Source of the DNA: Pyrinomonadaceae bacterium | GTDB lineage: Bacteria; Acidobacteriota; Blastocatellia; Pyrinomonadales; Pyrinomonadaceae | Length of the DNA stretch: 16,085 nucleotides | Reading direction: 5' to 3' | Assembly (NCBI GenBank): GCA_014379795.1 | Contig: JACMLC010000084.1 | Span: 1-16,085, forward strand | Shown: piece after piece, positions 1-6,845 of the stretch | Numbering within the stretch: position 1 is the stretch's first letter | How the letters are laid out: each line of letters starts with the position of its first letter | Program-made: the position numbers and the translations under genes | Notes under the pieces: generated by a model | Database searches by the model: none | What the model was told of the DNA's origin: nothing | What the model saw: only the letters and a program-made list of their open reading frames with translations

Positions 1-2055
1 AAGGGAGAAGGCACGGACGGCGTCGGCACGGTTACGGTCGGCGGCGTTCCCGGCTTTACGCTTCCGGCAGGCAAGACTATTACCATCCGCTTCCGCGTGA
101 CGGTTGATACAGGCGTCCTGCCAGCCTTTACCACGGTCTCCAATCAGGGCACCGTGTCAGGCTCGAACTTCGCAGACGTACTGACGGATGACTCGGATGT
201 GGTGGGCGTGAATCAACCGACCGTCACCAACATAGACCATACGACAGTCGCGGTCAGCTCTAATGCTAACCCGTCCGTCTTCGGTCAGAACGTGACGTTT
301 ACGGCGACTATGACGGGCGTGCCGGCAAGAGCCAGCGACCCGCCGGGAACCGTTCAGTTCAAGGCCGACGGCAACAACATCGGCGCGGCTGTTCCGGTTG
401 TCATCGGAGCGGCTGGCGATAACGTCAGCACCGCGCAGGCGAGCATCAGTTCGCTTTCAGTCGGCAGTCACGTTATCACCGCACAGTACAGCGGCGGCGG
501 CGCAGGCGCGACCGGCTACAACGCCAACATCGGGACGCTCGCAGTCAATCAGGTGGTCAATAAAGCCAACACCGCCTCGGCCATCCTTACCGACACGCCA
601 GACCCGTCCTTGACCGGACAGAGCGTGACGGTCACCTTCACCGTCACCCCGACGGGGTTGGGCGCAGGCACGCCGACCGGCAACGTGACGGTCTCAGACG
701 GCGTGGACCAGTGCACGGCGACAGCGGCGGTGGGCACTTGCACACTCGCGCTGTCAACCGCCGGAGTGCGCAATCTGACGGCGACCTATGTCGGCGACGG
801 CAACTTCAACGCCAGCCCGGCATCACCGGCAGCTACGCATACAGTGACCACTACGGCGACATGGGTCGGCGGGACGAGCAGCGATTGGGATACGGACGCC
901 AACTGGGGCACCGGTCGCAAACCAAACCTCGCGTCGCATAGCGCGAACATCCCCGCAGCGGGTGTCACCAATGAGCCGACCATCAGCGTTGCTGATGTGA
1001 CTCTCACTGACTTGACAGTCGCCACAGGCCGCACCTTGACGGTCAATGTTGGCAGGATACTCACCGCCACAGGCAACACGACGCTGAGCGGAAATCTTGC
1101 CGGCGGAGGAACGTCGAACCTTAACAACCTGGCGATCAACAACGCGGCGGGTGTCGCTATCGGTGGAAATGCAAACGTCAGCGGCGTGCTCACGCTCACC
1201 AGCGGGAACACGACCGTGGCAGGCACTCTATCCGTTGGCGGCGGCGGTTCAATCACACGCACCGCAGGCCACATCATCGGCAACTTGAAGAAGACCTTCG
1301 CCGCGCCCGGCAGCTTTACCTATCACGTCGGCACGGCCAACGGTTACTCGCCGCTGGCAACGACCGTGACGGCTGGGACAGGAGACCTGACGGTCAAGGC
1401 CAATGAAGGAACTGCGCCGCCGCTCCCGGCAGCCACCACGTTGCAGAGGTACTGGACGTTGACGGAGGCTGGCAACCTGACGGCCAATCTGACCTTCAAC
1501 TACCTCCAGACGGATGTCATGGGCAATGAGGCGGTCTACCGCATCATCAGGGTCGAGGGCGGTTTGCCCGTCTCGCTGCCGAACAATTGTCCGAGTCCAT
1601 GTGTCAATCCGGCGACCAACACGGCGGTCATCAACGGAGTGATGAACTTCTCAGACTGGACTTTGGGCGAGCAGTTGGCGCCGACCGCCGCCGAGGCAGA
1701 CATCTCCGGGCAAGTGGTCTTCGTCGGCGGAAGACCAATGCGCGGCGTGACAGTCAGCTTGCTGAACCTGACGAGTTCGGAAGTGTTCGTGACGCGGACG
1801 GACGCGAAAGGCAGGTATCGGTTCGAGGGAGTAGCGACGGGCACTGATTACCTGATCAGTGTGACGAAGGAGGGCTATAGCTTTAATCCGCCGAGCCTGC
1901 TCTTCACACACACGAACGCTGTGGCGGGAGTCAACTTCGAGGCCAGCATCTCGACTCCGGTAGGTGATGATGGCATTCAGAAGTTGATAAAGGAGGGTGC
2001 GATTCAGGGGGACAAACCTGTCCCCTCTGACTTGAAGCCTCCCGGAAAACCCTGA
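1..2055 (+). CDS. Partial secreted/surface Ig-like repeat protein, C-terminal 684 residues
   Basis: The frame is open from the first base, so the 5' end lies outside the window and the GTG at 97 is only an internal codon. Numbering from the first codon, residues 1-75 resemble a DUF11-like conserved repeat (aromatic, VSNQGTVSG and TDDSD motifs). Two Ig-like domains of the Big_3 type follow (about 80-180 and 185-280), each rich in Thr/Ser/Gly with a terminal YxGxxxFN- or YSGG-like strand. Residues about 285-560 begin with a W-GG-DW-NW-P motif and continue as Asn/Gly/Thr-rich beta-structure. Residues about 565-645 form a carboxypeptidase-regulatory-like fold (ISGQVVF, DAKGRYRFEGV, GYSFNPP). No membrane anchor or sorting signal is visible at the C-terminus (ends in KPPGKP). 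It is probably exported and structural or adhesive; no enzymatic motif is seen. Two hairpins follow the stop codon. Domain names are from family resemblance. Confidence 0.85.
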   Translation, partial: KGEGTDGVGTVTVGGVPGFTLPAGKTITIRFRVTVDTGVLPAFTTVSNQGTVSGSNFADVLTDDSDVVGVNQPTVTNIDHTTVAVSSNANPSVFGQNVTFTATMTGVPARASDPPGTVQFKADGNNIGAAVPVVIGAAGDNVSTAQASISSLSVGSHVITAQYSGGGAGATGYNANIGTLAVNQVVNKANTASAILTDTPDPSLTGQSVTVTFTVTPTGLGAGTPTGNVTVSDGVDQCTATAAVGTCTLALSTAGVRNLTATYVGDGNFNASPASPAATHTVTTTATWVGGTSSDWDTDANWGTGRKPNLASHSANIPAAGVTNEPTISVADVTLTDLTVATGRTLTVNVGRILTATGNTTLSGNLAGGGTSNLNNLAINNAAGVAIGGNANVSGVLTLTSGNTTVAGTLSVGGGGSITRTAGHIIGNLKKTFAAPGSFTYHVGTANGYSPLATTVTAGTGDLTVKANEGTAPPLPAATTLQRYWTLTEAGNLTANLTFNYLQTDVMGNEAVYRIIRVEGGLPVSLPNNCPSPCVNPATNTAVINGVMNFSDWTLGEQLAPTAAEADISGQVVFVGGRPMRGVTVSLLNLTSSEVFVTRTDAKGRYRFEGVATGTDYLISVTKEGYSFNPPSLLFTHTNAVAGVNFEASISTPVGDDGIQKLIKEGAIQGDKPVPSDLKPPGKP

Positions 2056-2092
2056 TTAAGGGACATCGCACAACAGGATGTCCATGAATAAT

Positions 2093-2131
2093 AAGGGACT
2101 GAGGATTGAAATTTGATCCTCAGTCCCTTTT
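2093..2131 (+). terminator. Rho-independent terminator after the surface-protein gene
   Basis: A perfect 14-bp stem (2093-2106 with 2116-2129) encloses a 9-nt loop and ends in a run of T. It starts 38 nt after the stop codon at 2055. A smaller 7-bp stem (2061-2067 with 2077-2083) lies between. The A-tract on the left side could also let it work on the minus strand. Confidence 0.9.
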
Positions 2132-2259
2132 ATCCTGTAGAGCTGTAAATGTGAACTCGCTGTCTGCGTCGCCTCATACCACAATGCCCACTTGGGCAGT
2201 TGCCTCTCGCCGCACTTTTCACTACACTCTTCCGAGCCAGCATTCCGTAACAAGCTCAT
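2132..2259. other. Spacer between terminator and split tRNA gene
   Basis: No gene is visible here. The stretch contains a short hairpin around 2185-2199 (TGCCCA/TGGGCA type) and a promoter-like pair that is listed separately. The small reading frames crossing it have no credible start or family resemblance. Confidence 0.5.
2200..2228 (+). promoter_or_regulatory. Possible sigma-70 promoter of the split tRNA gene
   Basis: TTGCCT at 2200-2205 and TACACT at 2223-2228 are separated by 17 nt, each matching four of six consensus bases. Transcription would begin about 2235, some 25 nt before the tRNA 5' end, which is a sensible distance. This is a pattern match only. Confidence 0.4.
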
Positions 2260-2309
2260 GCCCCTGTAGCTCAATGGTTAGAGCAGCGGACTCAAGTTCT
2301 TTGACAGGT

Positions 2310-2678
2310 CTAAGTGGAAAATTCCGGATTATGAATCTCTGCATGACAGTTCAGGCAAAGTAGCAAGCACTTCTGCGCTTCGTTCACAAGCGACTGCCAT
2401 GAAGTGTTTGAGCAGCTTCTGAGATCAAGAGCAAAAGACTTAATCGTCGGGTCGAGATGATGAAAGGCCAGTGCGGCTTGGTTGCGATTGTAACCGCACA
2501 TTTGGCAATGACCGTTTTTCTCTTGTATCAGCCACTGTCTTCTTTGTCTGCCACGTTGTTGCTGCGAAACATAATTCTGATGTTTGTGATTCGTGCAAGC
2601 ATTCTTACACCGAAGCGAACAGAATTTGGTTTGCTTGCCGGTTAGTTTCGCTTGGCAAATGGAACAAATTCTTTCCAT
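2310..2678 (-). CDS. Intron-encoded HNH homing endonuclease, antisense to the intron
   Basis: This predicted 122-residue nuclease probably cuts intronless copies of the tRNA gene so that repair copies the intron in. An N-terminal zinc knuckle has C5, C8, C20 and C24. The basic segment 42-50 could contact DNA. The HNH core runs from C58-x2-C61 through H73-H74-L-D76 to C108-x2-C111-H112 and H116, so both zinc cysteine pairs and the catalytic histidines are present. I chose the ATG at 2678 because GGAGGT lies just before it (2682-2687, a short 3-nt gap); a TTG at 2717 would add 13 residues. The TAG stop (2312-2310) overlaps the intron guide sequence. The gene cannot be translated from the tRNA precursor and needs its own minus-strand promoter, which I could not place. 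It is A+T-richer than the chromosomal genes around it. The nuclease class is clear from the motifs; the homing role is inferred from location. Confidence 0.88.
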   Translation of the reverse strand: MERICSICQAKLTGKQTKFCSLRCKNACTNHKHQNYVSQQQRGRQRRQWLIQEKNGHCQMCGYNRNQAALAFHHLDPTIKSFALDLRSCSNTSWQSLVNEAQKCLLLCLNCHAEIHNPEFST

Positions 2679-2714
2679 ACGACCTCCAAAGTTGGGTTGC
2701 AAGCGTATCACACT

Positions 2715-2738
2715 CAAATCTGACTTGACTCAGATTTG
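2715..2738. repeat. 9-bp hairpin between the HNH gene and the intron core
   Basis: A perfect inverted repeat (2715-2723 with 2730-2738) encloses a 6-nt loop. On the plus strand it sits just before P3 and may act as P2 or a peripheral stem of the intron. On the minus strand it lies upstream of the HNH start and could affect that gene's expression. Confidence 0.6.
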
Positions 2739-3005
2739 TTTCAGGTGCGTTTGTAGAATCTGTCAAATTCGGGGAAGCCTAAGCCAGCGAAAGCGGTATG
2801 GTAATCCCGAGCCAAGCCCCGCCCCGCAAAGGCCGGGAAGGTGTAGAGACTTAATGGCAGACGCGTAAAGCGAAGAGAAAGTCCAGACCACAAACTCTGA
2901 TTGCCGGAGCAGTCAGAGCGCGGCGAAAGCCGTAGCGGTAAGCATAATCCGTTGGTTGCAGGTTCGATACCTGCCGGGGGCACTTTTTTTATCTTCTTGA
3001 TAATT

Positions 3006-3587
3006 ATGCCCGCCAATAAAAGAAAAGCTGAAATCTTAGGGATGCCTTTTGGCACAGCGTGTTACAAGCTTCGTAAGCTTCTGCTTTTCAGTCTCGCACA
3101 AAAATTGGGCGAGAACGTGTGTTTCAGATGTGGAAAAATGATCCTCACTGTGGACGCCTTCACAATTGACCACAAAGAAGCATGGCAAAATAAAGGGGCG
3201 GAATATTTTTGGGAGATAAGCAATGTCGCTTTCTCTCATGCCCGTTGTAATCTTCCAACAGGCATGGTGCGTAGAGAAATCGTGAACGGCACGCTTTGGT
3301 GTTCAAAGTGCAAACTATTTTTAGACATCAGCCGATTCTACAATGACAAAAAGCAACGTACGGGTTATTCGCTCACTTGTAAAGAGTGCAATAACGCCAA
3401 GCGACGAAAAGTAAAAGCGCGTGGAGACTGTCTCCACTGCGGCGCAAAGCGAGGAACCAAACCTTTCCGCGTCACCCACAATATTTGTTTGTCTTGCGCG
3501 AAGCGAATCAACACCCGCGCCTTAAAGCAGCGTAAGCTAGTCAAGAGGCTTGACCAACCTTCGACTTTTTCAAAAGCAATTCAATGA
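3006..3587 (+). CDS. HNH endonuclease with C-terminal zinc ribbons, next to the split tRNA
   Basis: The protein has 193 residues with the start chosen at 3006. The HNH core is C39-x2-C42, I-D55-H56, N73 and H78-x2-C81-N82, an HNH fold with one zinc site completed by cysteines. Behind it are four more CxxC pairs (C99/C102, C125/C128, C142/C145, C161/C164), forming two probable zinc ribbons, in a Lys/Arg-rich tail fitting DNA binding. The start is uncertain. There is no clear ribosome-binding site before ATG 3006, and ATG 3042 (MPFGTA) is an alternative because the conserved part starts there. Longer frames run back through the tRNA and are artefacts. The gene begins 24 nt after the tRNA and its stop overlaps the start of the next gene by ATGA. 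Its base composition matches the intron nuclease gene more than the downstream genes, suggesting joint arrival. It does not resemble the intron HNH closely. It may be a free-standing homing endonuclease; its target is unknown. Confidence 0.82.
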   Translation: MPANKRKAEILGMPFGTACYKLRKLLLFSLAQKLGENVCFRCGKMILTVDAFTIDHKEAWQNKGAEYFWEISNVAFSHARCNLPTGMVRREIVNGTLWCSKCKLFLDISRFYNDKKQRTGYSLTCKECNNAKRRKVKARGDCLHCGAKRGTKPFRVTHNICLSCAKRINTRALKQRKLVKRLDQPSTFSKAIQ

Positions 3588-4687
3588 ATCACAAAAATTC
3601 TATCGGCATTGCTCTTATCGGATCGGGCTTTGCGCGCCGGACGCAGCTTCCGGCTTTCAAGGCGTGCGAAGGTGCGCGCGTGGTGGCGATTGCGAGCGCG
3701 CATCTTGAGAACGCAGAGCGCGCGGCGCGTGAGTTCGACATCGAGCATTTTACAGATGATTGGCGCGAGGTCGTTGCGCGCGATGATGTTGACTTGGTGA
3801 GCATCGTGACGCCGCCTTCGACACATCTGGAAATGACGCTGGCCGCGCTCGATGCGGGCAAGGCAGTGCTGTGCGAAAAGCCGATGGCGATGAATGCCGT
3901 TGAGACGGACGCGATGCGCCGCCGCGCAAACGAAGCCGGGCGGCTGGCTTTGATAGATCATGAGTTGAGATTTCTAAACAGCCGCCGAAGGATGCGAGAG
4001 ATGCTATTGAGCGGCGAGATCGGGAATGTCTTTCATACCAAGCTTCTCTATCGCGCGGATGCCAGAGCCGATGCGACGCGCGCGTGGGATTGGTGGTCGG
4101 ACAGGGAGGCCGGAGGCGGCGCGCTCGGGGCTATCGGCTCGCATGCCGTAGATGCTTTTCGCTGGCTACTCGGCGCGGAAGTCTCGCACGTCTTCGCTTC
4201 GCTCGCGACGCACGTCGCCCAGCGTCCAGACCGGAAGACGGGCGAGCAGCGTTCCGTCACGACAGATGATGAAGCGAACCTCTTGCTTCATTTTACGGAC
4301 GGCGAATTGACCCGCGCGACGACCGCAGCCGCTTCTTTCTCCGTCGTCGAATCGGGGCGCGTCGAGCATCGTTTGGAAATTTTCGGCTCCAAAGGTGCGT
4401 TGATGCTTGAAGGCGACAAGCTCTCGCGCTCGCGCACGGGCGAAGGCCAGTGGCAGAGCGTTGACGTAGAGCGCGAAGACCTTGCGATGGGCATGAGCGA
4501 TAACGAATGGTCGCGCGGCTTCACCATCTTTTCGCGCGAGATTATCAAAGCTCTGCGCGACGGTCGGCAAACAGTTGAAGGCGCTGCTAATTTTGATGAC
4601 GGCCATCGCACGCAGCTTGTCCTAGACGCCGCCGTGCGCTCGCACGCAAGCGGCTGCCGCGAAACGATAAACGATTTTGGATTTTAG
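3584..4687 (+). CDS. Gfo/Idh/MocA-family NAD(P)-dependent oxidoreductase
   Basis: This 367-residue cytoplasmic dehydrogenase has the usual family length. An N-terminal Rossmann fold carries GSGFARR at 13-19 and a first beta strand beginning at residue 7. CEKP at 97-100 includes the conserved Lys99. The C-terminal alpha/beta domain has GSHAVD at 185-190 with the probable catalytic His187. The family oxidises or reduces sugars, inositols and related cyclic alcohols or amines; the substrate cannot be read from sequence. Its ATG overlaps the stop of the upstream HNH gene (ATGA), so its original leader may have been replaced or coupled. It is followed 106 nt later by hyuA on the same strand, so a role in the same catabolic pathway is possible but unproven. 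The last codons (DFGF and the TAG stop) lie inside the left arm of a heptad repeat, so the natural C-terminus may have been altered. Confidence 0.9.
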   Translation: MNHKNSIGIALIGSGFARRTQLPAFKACEGARVVAIASAHLENAERAAREFDIEHFTDDWREVVARDDVDLVSIVTPPSTHLEMTLAALDAGKAVLCEKPMAMNAVETDAMRRRANEAGRLALIDHELRFLNSRRRMREMLLSGEIGNVFHTKLLYRADARADATRAWDWWSDREAGGGALGAIGSHAVDAFRWLLGAEVSHVFASLATHVAQRPDRKTGEQRSVTTDDEANLLLHFTDGELTRATTAAASFSVVESGRVEHRLEIFGSKGALMLEGDKLSRSRTGEGQWQSVDVEREDLAMGMSDNEWSRGFTIFSREIIKALRDGRQTVEGAANFDDGHRTQLVLDAAVRSHASGCRETINDFGF

Positions 4688-4839
4688 ATTTTGGATTTTG
4701 GATTAGCGATTGCTGATTCGCGTGTCGGGATGTGAAAACTGAAATCTTGGTTTCATATCTCTGAACTTTGACTCTCCATTTTCCATCAATGCTATGCCCA
4801 AGTCGTCAATCCAAAATCCAAAATCCAAAATCCAAAATA
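4673..4839. repeat. Heptad palindrome A: GATTTTG arms around a 100-nt spacer
   Basis: The left arm (4673-4705) has four 7-bp units, GATTTTG or GATTTTA, plus a partial unit. The right arm (about 4806-4839) has four TCCAAAA units, the reverse complement, so about 32 bp can pair with one mismatch. The left arm contains the oxidoreductase stop codon and the right arm encodes the N-terminus of HyuA. The spacer shows no gene. The arrangement recalls short tandemly repeated repetitive sequences of cyanobacteria. Confidence 0.9.
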
Positions 4840-6845
4840 GAATTTATCGTGTCGGTGTTGACACGGGCGGCACCTTTACGGATTTTGTGTTTGAAGCGGA
4901 AGACGGCCTGCGCGTCTTTAAGCTCGCTTCAACGCCAGCCGACCCATCGCTGGCAATTACCGAAGGCTTGCTGCGAATTGCGCGCGAGACGGGCGTGCGC
5001 TTGCGCGACATAGAAGTCATACACGGCACAACCGTTGGCACGAATGCTCTGCTCGAAAGGCGCGGCGCACGGGCTGCGCTCGTCACCACCGCAGGCTTTG
5101 AAGACGTGCTTGCCATCGGGCGACAGGCGCGCCCCATGCTTTATGATTTGAATGCCGAGCGTCCAGAGCCGCTCGTCCACGCCAGCCTGCGATTCGGAGT
5201 GCGCGAGCGCGTCGCTGCCAACGGCGAGATTTTAGAAAAGCTTCAAGAGCGCGCTATCTCCGCTCTGGTTAAAAAGCTGAAGCGGGCGCGCGTCGAATCC
5301 ATTGCCGTTTGCTTGCTCTTCTCTTTCGTTTATCCCGAACATGAACGCCGTTTGGCCGCCGCGCTTAAATCGCTCAAAGTTCCGCTCTCTGTTTCTCACA
5401 AAATCCTGCCGGAATATCGCGAGTACGAGCGCACTTCCACCACTGCGATCAACGCTTATCTGCAACCTTTGATGAGCATGTATCTCAAACGCTTGCAGGG
5501 GCGCACAAAGGATTTGCGCGTGATGCAATCTTCGGGCGGAAGCATCTCGGCAGAGGTGGCCGCGAGCGAGCCTGTGCGGACGATCTTGTCCGGCCCTGCT
5601 GGCGGTGTCGTCGGAGCTTTGCGCGTCGCACGCTTGTGCGGAATCAAAAATATCATCACCTTTGACATGGGCGGAACTTCTACGGACGTTGCGCTCTGCG
5701 ACCGTGAAGGCATGCGCATGACCCGCGAAGCAAGCGTCGCGGGGCTGCCCGTTGCCGTCACGATGATGGGCATACACACTGTCGGAGCGGGCGGCGGCTC
5801 GATTGCGCGCGTTGACGAAGGCGGCTCCCTGCGCGTCGGGCCGGAATCTGCGGGCGCGAGTCCCGGCCCCGCCTGCTACGGAAAATCAAGCCTCCCGACG
5901 GTGACGGACGCGCATCTGGTATTGGGACACTTCGGCGGCGCAGGATTGCTCGGCGGCGAATGGAAGCTGGACGAAGACCGCGCCCGCGAGGCTTTAAATA
6001 AATTAGCTCAAGAGATGAGCGCGGCGGCGCGGCGCAAGATAAGCGCGAGAGAGGCCGCGCAGGGCGTCCTGCGCGTCGTCGGCGTCAACATGGAACGCGC
6101 CCTGCGCATGATTTCCGTCGAGCGCGGATACGACCCGCGTGAGTTCTCGCTCGTGCCTTTCGGCGGCGCGGGCGGCTTGCATGCCGTCGCCTTAGCCCGC
6201 TTCTTAAGCATCCCGCGCATCATCGTGCCGCCTTCTGCGGGCGCGCTCTCAGCCCTCGGCGCGCTCACGTCAGACGTGGTACACGACCGCAGCCGCACCA
6301 TCATGCTCGAAGCCGCAAGCCGAAACCGCTCGCTAATCGAGCGCGCCTTTCGCGAGATGCAGCACGAGGCCAGCGCCGCGCTCAAGCGCGAAGGCTTTAG
6401 CGATGCACAGCAGCGTCATGAAAAAATGCTGGCCGTGAGATACAAGGGGCAATCATTCGAGCTGGAAATCCCGTGGACGCGTCAAACCGGAGTGGCGAAA
6501 GATTTTCATCAAGCGCATCGCGCACGCTATGGTTATGCACAGGAAGCCAATACTGTAGAAATCGTCAGCGCGCGCCTGCGTTCGGTCGGACTCATCAAAG
6601 AGATAAAAACGAAGCTGACTCAGCATCTTCCGCGTGCGGGCAAACTTGCCGCTCCGCAAGGTCACGCCATCGTCTATTTTGCAGAAGGCAGGCGGCGCGC
6701 CGCCATCTATGCGCGTGATAAGCTCAAGGCTGGCACGCGCCTCCAGACGCCGTGCATTGTGAGAGAGTATTCCGCGACCACGCTCATTCCGCACGATGCG
6801 AAAGCCAGCATTGATGCTGAAGACAATTTGATTATCGAGCTATGA
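4794..6845 (+). CDS. hyuA: Hydantoinase/5-oxoprolinase subunit A (ATP-dependent ring opening)
   Basis: The 683-residue protein matches the hydantoinase A/oxoprolinase family, which with subunit B uses ATP to hydrolyse cyclic amides such as hydantoins, N-methylhydantoin or 5-oxoproline in the cytoplasm. Actin-like ATP-binding motifs are GVDTGGTFTDF (21-31), HGTTVGTNAL (77-86) and DMGGTSTDV (291-299). SGPAGGVVGA (266-275) and GGAGGLHAVALA near residue 460 are also typical. The substrate is not assignable. The only in-frame ATG in front of the conserved start is 4794. Residues 5-15 (rich in Q, N, P, K and S) come from the right arm of heptad palindrome A, an unusual extension because family members normally begin a few residues before GVD. 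No clear ribosome-binding site precedes the ATG. The stop overlaps the start of hyuB by ATGA, as expected for translational coupling of two subunits. Confidence 0.93.
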   Translation: MPKSSIQNPKSKIQNRIYRVGVDTGGTFTDFVFEAEDGLRVFKLASTPADPSLAITEGLLRIARETGVRLRDIEVIHGTTVGTNALLERRGARAALVTTAGFEDVLAIGRQARPMLYDLNAERPEPLVHASLRFGVRERVAANGEILEKLQERAISALVKKLKRARVESIAVCLLFSFVYPEHERRLAAALKSLKVPLSVSHKILPEYREYERTSTTAINAYLQPLMSMYLKRLQGRTKDLRVMQSSGGSISAEVAASEPVRTILSGPAGGVVGALRVARLCGIKNIITFDMGGTSTDVALCDREGMRMTREASVAGLPVAVTMMGIHTVGAGGGSIARVDEGGSLRVGPESAGASPGPACYGKSSLPTVTDAHLVLGHFGGAGLLGGEWKLDEDRAREALNKLAQEMSAAARRKISAREAAQGVLRVVGVNMERALRMISVERGYDPREFSLVPFGGAGGLHAVALARFLSIPRIIVPPSAGALSALGALTSDVVHDRSRTIMLEAASRNRSLIERAFREMQHEASAALKREGFSDAQQRHEKMLAVRYKGQSFELEIPWTRQTGVAKDFHQAHRARYGYAQEANTVEIVSARLRSVGLIKEIKTKLTQHLPRAGKLAAPQGHAIVYFAEGRRRAAIYARDKLKAGTRLQTPCIVREYSATTLIPHDAKASIDAEDNLIIEL

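Larger units (their letters stand above)
2293..2942 (+). ncRNA. Group I self-splicing intron, IC3-like, 650 nt
   Basis: The element interrupts the tRNA anticodon loop. P1 pairs 5'-exon GGACU (2288-2292) with guide GGUCU (2307-2311) and places the required U-G wobble at the 5' splice site. The intron ends in G2942, the expected omega-G. The core lies at 2750-2942. P3 is UCUGUC 2759-2764 with GGCAGA 2856-2861. P4 is UUCGGG 2768-2773 with CCCGAG 2806-2811. The R segment is GTGTAGAGACTT (2841-2852), and AAAGTCC (2878-2884) supplies the other strand of P7. The P9 hairpin is 2895-2900 with 2913-2918, and a stem at 2921-2932 is capped by a GAAA tetraloop. The core strings closely parallel the Azoarcus tRNA-Ile intron as I remember it. 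Most such introns are 200-300 nt; the extra length is the antisense HNH gene between P1 and P3. The direct repeat CA at both junctions makes the DNA boundary ambiguous by 2 nt. Confidence 0.92.
2260..2982 (+). tRNA. Split tRNA with CAU anticodon, probably tRNA-Ile2, interrupted by a group I intron
   Basis: The exons are 2260-2292 and 2943-2982, 73 nt when joined. All arms form. The acceptor is 2260-2266 with 2975-2981, with discriminator A2982. The D stem is GCTC/GAGC (2269-2272, 2281-2284). The anticodon stem is 2286-2290 with 2948-2952. The variable loop has five bases. The T stem is 2958-2962 with 2970-2974 around TTCGATA. The seven-base anticodon loop reads CTCATAA, giving anticodon CAU. 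The intron splits the loop between U33 and C34. As I recall it, E. coli ileX has the same loop and a similar D arm and variable region, so tRNA-Ile2 (C34 converted to lysidine by TilS, reading AUA) is more likely than elongator tRNA-Met. No CCA is encoded; C and a run of seven T follow the discriminator. Confidence 0.93.

Noticed and set aside
2260..2292. tRNA fragment interpreted as a truncated remnant or phage attachment site
   Set aside because: The missing half is found at 2943-2982 and all stems pair. I found no second copy of the tRNA 3' end by eye, and no integrase is present.
2901..3005. N-terminal extension of the second HNH gene from TTG 2901 through the intron end and tRNA 3' half
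   Set aside because: It translates tRNA sequence (the familiar AGSIPAGGT-type peptide) and has no conserved protein content; the gene starts at 3006 or 3042.
2741..3055. Minus-strand frame of 104 codons across the tRNA and intron core
   Set aside because: It includes PPAGIEPAT, the usual false peptide from the antisense strand of tRNA genes.
5232..5777. Minus-strand 181-codon frame opposite hyuA
   Set aside because: hyuA has complete family motifs in the other strand; the frame is a composition artefact.
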